A stretch of 64,000 nucleotides of DNA from Uloborus plumipes. Lineage: Eukaryota > Arthropoda > Arachnida > Araneae > Uloboridae. Positions 60,078-64,000 of this stretch are shown one piece after another; position 1 is the first letter of the stretch; each line of letters begins with the position of its first letter. Where the stretch lies: contig JAXGGA010004494.1 in the NCBI GenBank assembly GCA_038373865.1, positions 23,736-87,735 on the forward strand, written 5' to 3'. A program made the translations under genes and the position numbers. The notes beneath the pieces are model-generated. The model made no database searches, was not told the origin of the DNA, and saw nothing but the letters and a program-made list of their open reading frames with translations.

Positions 60078-60414
60078 AACACTGCTTTATGTTTAAAAAT
60101 GAAGCAGATAATACCTGTTCGAAAAAAGTTCGATAAAAAGTTCTTTTTTTTCTGTAAATTAAGACATAATTTTCTCAAAATTCGAAAATATAGGCATTAA
60201 AAACTATTTGTATATATTATTTTCATACATCGTTGGGAAGAGCAGATTGTTCTGCGTTTCATCGTTTGCTCCAATTATTTAACTGAATTACGGTTGGAGT
60301 CATTTGCGATTTCAACTCGATTTTCTCAAGGCTTCGCTCAATTCTATCCTCTAATTTCTTCATTAATACTATAAATAAAAACTGAATACATTGTAAAAAG
60401 GGACGGACTCTTTA
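60078..60414. other. Unique AT-rich spacer
   Basis: Nothing is recognised between the cysteine-containing ORF and the MITE. Confidence 0.45.
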
Positions 60415-60622
60415 CACTGCAAGAAATGAACTGTTGTTTTTACGGTATAAATATTGGCATTCGAGGTTCCAATTTATAACCGCAAAATGAGCAATTTCAC
60501 AATTTAGTACTGAAAAATGAGCAATTTGACAGTTTATTACTGTAAAATTAGCAATTTCTACTGTTTATTACTATAAAATTAGCTGTATTATACTGTAAAA
60601 ACAACATTCATTTCTTACAGTG
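60415..60622 (+). mobile_element. CACTG-ended MITE with TA duplication
   Basis: This 208-bp copy starts CACTGCAAGAAATGAACTGT and ends ACAACATTCATTTCTTACAG + TG. Perfect TA flanks lie at 60413-60414 and 60623-60624. The interior repeats TTATTACTGTAAAATTAGC words. It is the same family as 5856-6223 and 4654-4755, and the cleanest of the three for defining the family. Confidence 0.85.
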
Positions 60623-60624
60623 TA

Positions 60625-61799
60625 GTGGGAGGCCCCAAATGGAAAACAGATCGACTTGGTCTCGATACATAGTGGCATCATCCATCACATTTTAAATTAT
60701 TAGCAGAAAAAAAATGTCTTGAGTGTCAAGAGCATTTTTATGTGTTATTAAGAAAAGTTTAATTAGATATATTTTATCATCAGCATTCCTTTTACAGATA
60801 CGATCGCTTTGTCAACATGTCGATCAGAAAATAATTTAAATGTCTTCCCATTAGTTTATGTTTATCTAGCATTTAAATACTTTGTTAAATGGTAGGTACC
60901 TTCAAGCAATGCAACTCATAAAGAAACTTAACTTAACCAAACGTGATGTTGCACTTAATAGGAGTATTCCAGACCAAAGGACGTTGTTAACGTTAGAAAC
61001 CACTTGGCTAATTCCAGCATATCACTAGAAACACTCCAATATAATCCGGTTGGCAATAACGTCAATATACTAAGTTCATACTTTGTCACTCCAAACTGTG
61101 AAATAGCCAGATGCCTCGTAATTGGTTAGTTGTATTGAAATTACACTTCCGTGAACGTTGCAAAATGTCAAAAACGTGTAGGTACAATTAGACTCTAATA
61201 AAGAACTTTAAATAACAATTTTTCTTCACAATATCTTCATCATCGAATATTAATAACTAAAATAAAAAAGAAATGAACAGATAGCCAGTATTTAAATAAA
61301 AAAAAAGCTCGAATATAAAATTTTACGACAAGAAAACTTTGTGTTCTTTTTCAGTGGTATGAGCATATTGGGGAAGAAAATGATTCTTCTTTTAGCCAGA
61401 GCCTTGCGCAAACGAGACACTTTTTACGCTTATACTTGCACTTTTCCTGGAATTTTAAGACTGACTTTTTATTGTTATATGTTCAAATATAAGGAGCCAT
61501 TGTATGTCGTCATATGAAGTATAAGCTTTCTAAAAATGTTTCTTACGTTTTAAAATAATGATTTATTCTTGTTGGAAGCGCGACCCAATGATCACACCCG
61601 CAACACGTACAAAATCATTATTTTTTCAAGTATTAATTTTCTTTAGACAGGATGCTTCTAATTATAATACACAAAATGGTGTCTTAAATATAATAAGATA
61701 AGAAATGGTTCCTTAAATCAAACATATAATTAAAGCCCTTAATTTATAATTCCGGAAATAAAGTGCATATAAGTATGTTTTTTTTTAGTAAATATATAT
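60625..61799. other. Unique AT-rich sequence
   Basis: No gene or repeat is recognised before element F2. Confidence 0.5.
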
Positions 61800-64000
61800 G
61801 GGTCATTCATTCCATGTCAAGTGATCCAACGTTTTTTACCTTACATTTTTGTATTTCTTTCAAATTTTGTTCATTAGTTATACCCTTGGAGGTAATCAAA
61901 GTCCCAATTTTTAGCTTTTTATTTCTTTTATTTTTTTTATTTATGAGACTTTGAACTTTGGAAAAACTCTCGTTTTTCCATGGATGCTTGAACCTAAAGG
62001 GACCATAACTCAGCACCAAACATAGATAGAAAGATTTGGCAAAAAGTATTTTCAAGTACGTTAGTTGCCTCTTAATCTAATATGCAACATGACTAATTTT
62101 ATAAAAAATTTATTTTAAAAAAAATGAAATTAAAATTTCAAATTTAAATTTTTCAAAAAACATATAATGAATTTATTTTTAAAAATTCTCAAAATTCTTG
62201 TGCATTTTATCTTTGTTTGTACAAATTTTTAGATTGGGATCTCAATGAGATCATTTTTTTTTTTTTTTTTTTTTTTTTTGAATTTTTTAATAAAATTGCA
62301 CAGGGAAAAAATGATATTTTTTAGATTCTATTAATTTAAATACTAAGTTCTCTTGCTTGTGATGGTCTAAAAAGTAGTAAGTAAACATGGATATGCTTGA
62401 GGTGTGCTGGCGTGAGCTTGTAGATTGGTCAGGTTCCTCCTCCCCCCCCCTCCCTCCCCTGCACAACCACTTTTTTTTATTTCAAAACTGTTCAAAATGT
62501 TTTTAAAAAAAACTCTGACACAAAATGAATAGTAAACTTGTTTAAAGTGGATAAATGGGTTTCCTTATAACTAGACGAAGTATCCCCCTTCCCCACCCAA
62601 ATATACCATTAACACTATACTCTATCCTGGGGATTGAATTGAATATTATTTTTACCCTAGGTAAGTGAACTTGCATGAACTTGTGGATTGATCAGCCCCC
62701 CTCCCCTTCCTTTCCCGGCCCAACCATTTTTCCCCCAAATTATTCAGAATGTTAAAAAAAAAAAACCTCTTTGATACAAACTGAATAGTAAACTTATTTA
62801 AAGTTGGTAAATGGGCTTCTTCATAACAAGACGAAGTACAACCCTTCCTCCACCCAAATATACCATTAAGACTATGCTAATACGACGTCTCACCTGGGGA
62901 TTGATTTGAGGATTATTTTCACCCTAGATATATATTGTTTTCAGACGAAGTGCTTCTTTTTCAATCTGACCTTCCACAAAATGTACTTCCATTCAATATC
63001 TGAATTTAAACTTATGATTCATTTCATCCCTACCCCAGCACCAATCGGTCAATTTTGGAGGGAGAAAAGAAATGGTTCGCCCCAAGATCACAGCAAACAG
63101 CAAGTAGCACTGTTTCCCCTTGTTCTCATAACGTTTTCACATTATTTTCACACAAAGTGAAAAGAAATCAAAGTACCAGGTCATATATGTCAGTCACCCA
63201 TAACTGCCATTCCTTTCTCTTATTGGACAAAGCTCATGAGCTAATAAGAAAGAGTAACAAACAGAACAAACTGAAATACTGCCAGACATCAGTAGATACT
63301 AAGGCTTTGAAATTGGGGGAGGAGGAATTATAAAGAAATAAAAATCTAGAGAGGGAAGGTAGGGGAAGGGGGGGGGAGCAATCTGTAAAGGAGTTCAATA
63401 GCATGGGAGGTTATGCTCAAAAAAGCAGTGTTTGTTTAATCTAATAGTCCTAATGGGTATATTTGGGTGGGGGATAGTGATACTTCATCTAGTTATAAGG
63501 AACCCATTTACCCACTTTAAATAAGTTTACTATTCATTTCGTATTAAAGAGTTTTTTCTTAAACATTTTGAAAAATTTTGTAATAAAAAAGAGTGGTTGT
63601 GCAGGGGAGGGAAAGGGGGAGGTTCCTGACCAATCTACAAGCTCACGCCAGCTCACCTCAAGCATATCCATGTTTTACTTACTACTTTTTAGACCATCAC
63701 AAGCAAGAGAACTTAGTATTTAAATAGAATATGAAATCGTAAAAAATATCATTTTTTTCGCTATACTGAATTAATGTCAAAAATTAACAACAATATGACC
63801 CATTGAGATCCCAATGCCTAAAAATGTGTGGGACAAACAGAAGGATGAAGATACACCGAGAATTTTTGAGAATTTTTTCGAAAAAATTCATGTAGATGTT
63901 TTTTTGGGAAATTTAAAACGTTGAAAATTAAATTTCAGAGAATAAGAAGTAAGAATTTTCATTCAAATTAGTTCATGTTGCATATCAATTAAAGCTGCAA
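61800..64000. mobile_element. Second copy of element F (F2), cut by the window edge
   Basis: It starts GGGTCATTCATTCCATGTCA (a CATT duplication relative to F) after ATAT. The left arm follows F closely: GTGATGGTCTAAAAAGTAGT, C-rich tract near 62440, ATATACCATTAA.ACTATAC. A unit of about 260 bp is present twice in this arm (62600 and 62859). The centre at about 63290-63440 is the reverse complement of the centre of F (39250-39410). By comparison with F the element should end about 265 bp past the window. Frames at 62906-63333 are arm artefacts. Confidence 0.85.

Overview
This is AT-rich animal DNA with no complete protein-coding gene. Metazoan origin is indicated by spliced-looking exon fragments, a THAP zinc-finger first exon with a GTAAGT donor, Tc1, hAT and Tigger-like DNA transposons, and long (TA)n, (GATA)n and (ATT)n microsatellites. 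The mixture resembles an arthropod, possibly a chelicerate, but that is a weak inference. Nothing bacterial was seen: no operons, rRNA, tRNA or CRISPR.

Layout. 1-18.9 kb is mostly unique AT-rich sequence with small inverted-repeat elements: two CACTG-ended MITEs, a CCCAGGTAG-ended MITE in two copies, and a 650-bp near-palindrome inside (TA)n. 18.9-28.7 kb holds the most interesting structure. Four large elements (called A, B, C and D here) lie close together. Each has GGG-starting inverted ends, and A-C have perfect 4-bp target duplications. Each carries one private 14-bp 'keyword' repeated at corresponding positions. B contains a Tigger-like MITE and C a Tigger-like end; D sits inside a hAT-type element (E) with a perfect 8-bp duplication. 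28.7-34 kb has a second 650-bp palindrome in (TA)n/(GATA)n and a dead full-length Tc1 transposon. 34-38 kb is largely unique. 38-41 kb is a 2.9-kb long-inverted-repeat element (F, 4-bp duplication GTAT) inside an old hAT-like relic; a second copy (F2) runs off the right edge at 61.8-64.0 kb. 41.8-43.0 kb is an interspersed repeat with 144-bp internal tandem units. 44.4-45.3 kb is a decayed element (G) with the same keyword habit. 47.0-47.3 kb is a fold-back. 52.1-54.0 kb has the THAP first exon and, in inverted orientation, a related upstream block with a possible decayed exon. 55.0-55.6 kb is a hAT-like element, 57.8-58.5 kb the third 650-bp palindrome, 59.8-60.1 kb an ORF with a hydrophobic stretch and four cysteines, and 60.4-60.6 kb a third CACTG MITE.

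How it fits together. The window reads as an intergenic or intronic transposon graveyard. The main new signal is the A/B/C/D group. The keyword differs completely from element to element, yet its positions are nearly fixed: about 13, 180-190, 370-380 and 390-400 bp from one end, and about 350-360 and 505-530 bp from the other. In element orientation the A-C keywords fit GTNACNNACGNNAC. This is what a transposon superfamily would leave if it carried fixed arrays of protein-binding sites whose sequence changed in concert with the binding protein.
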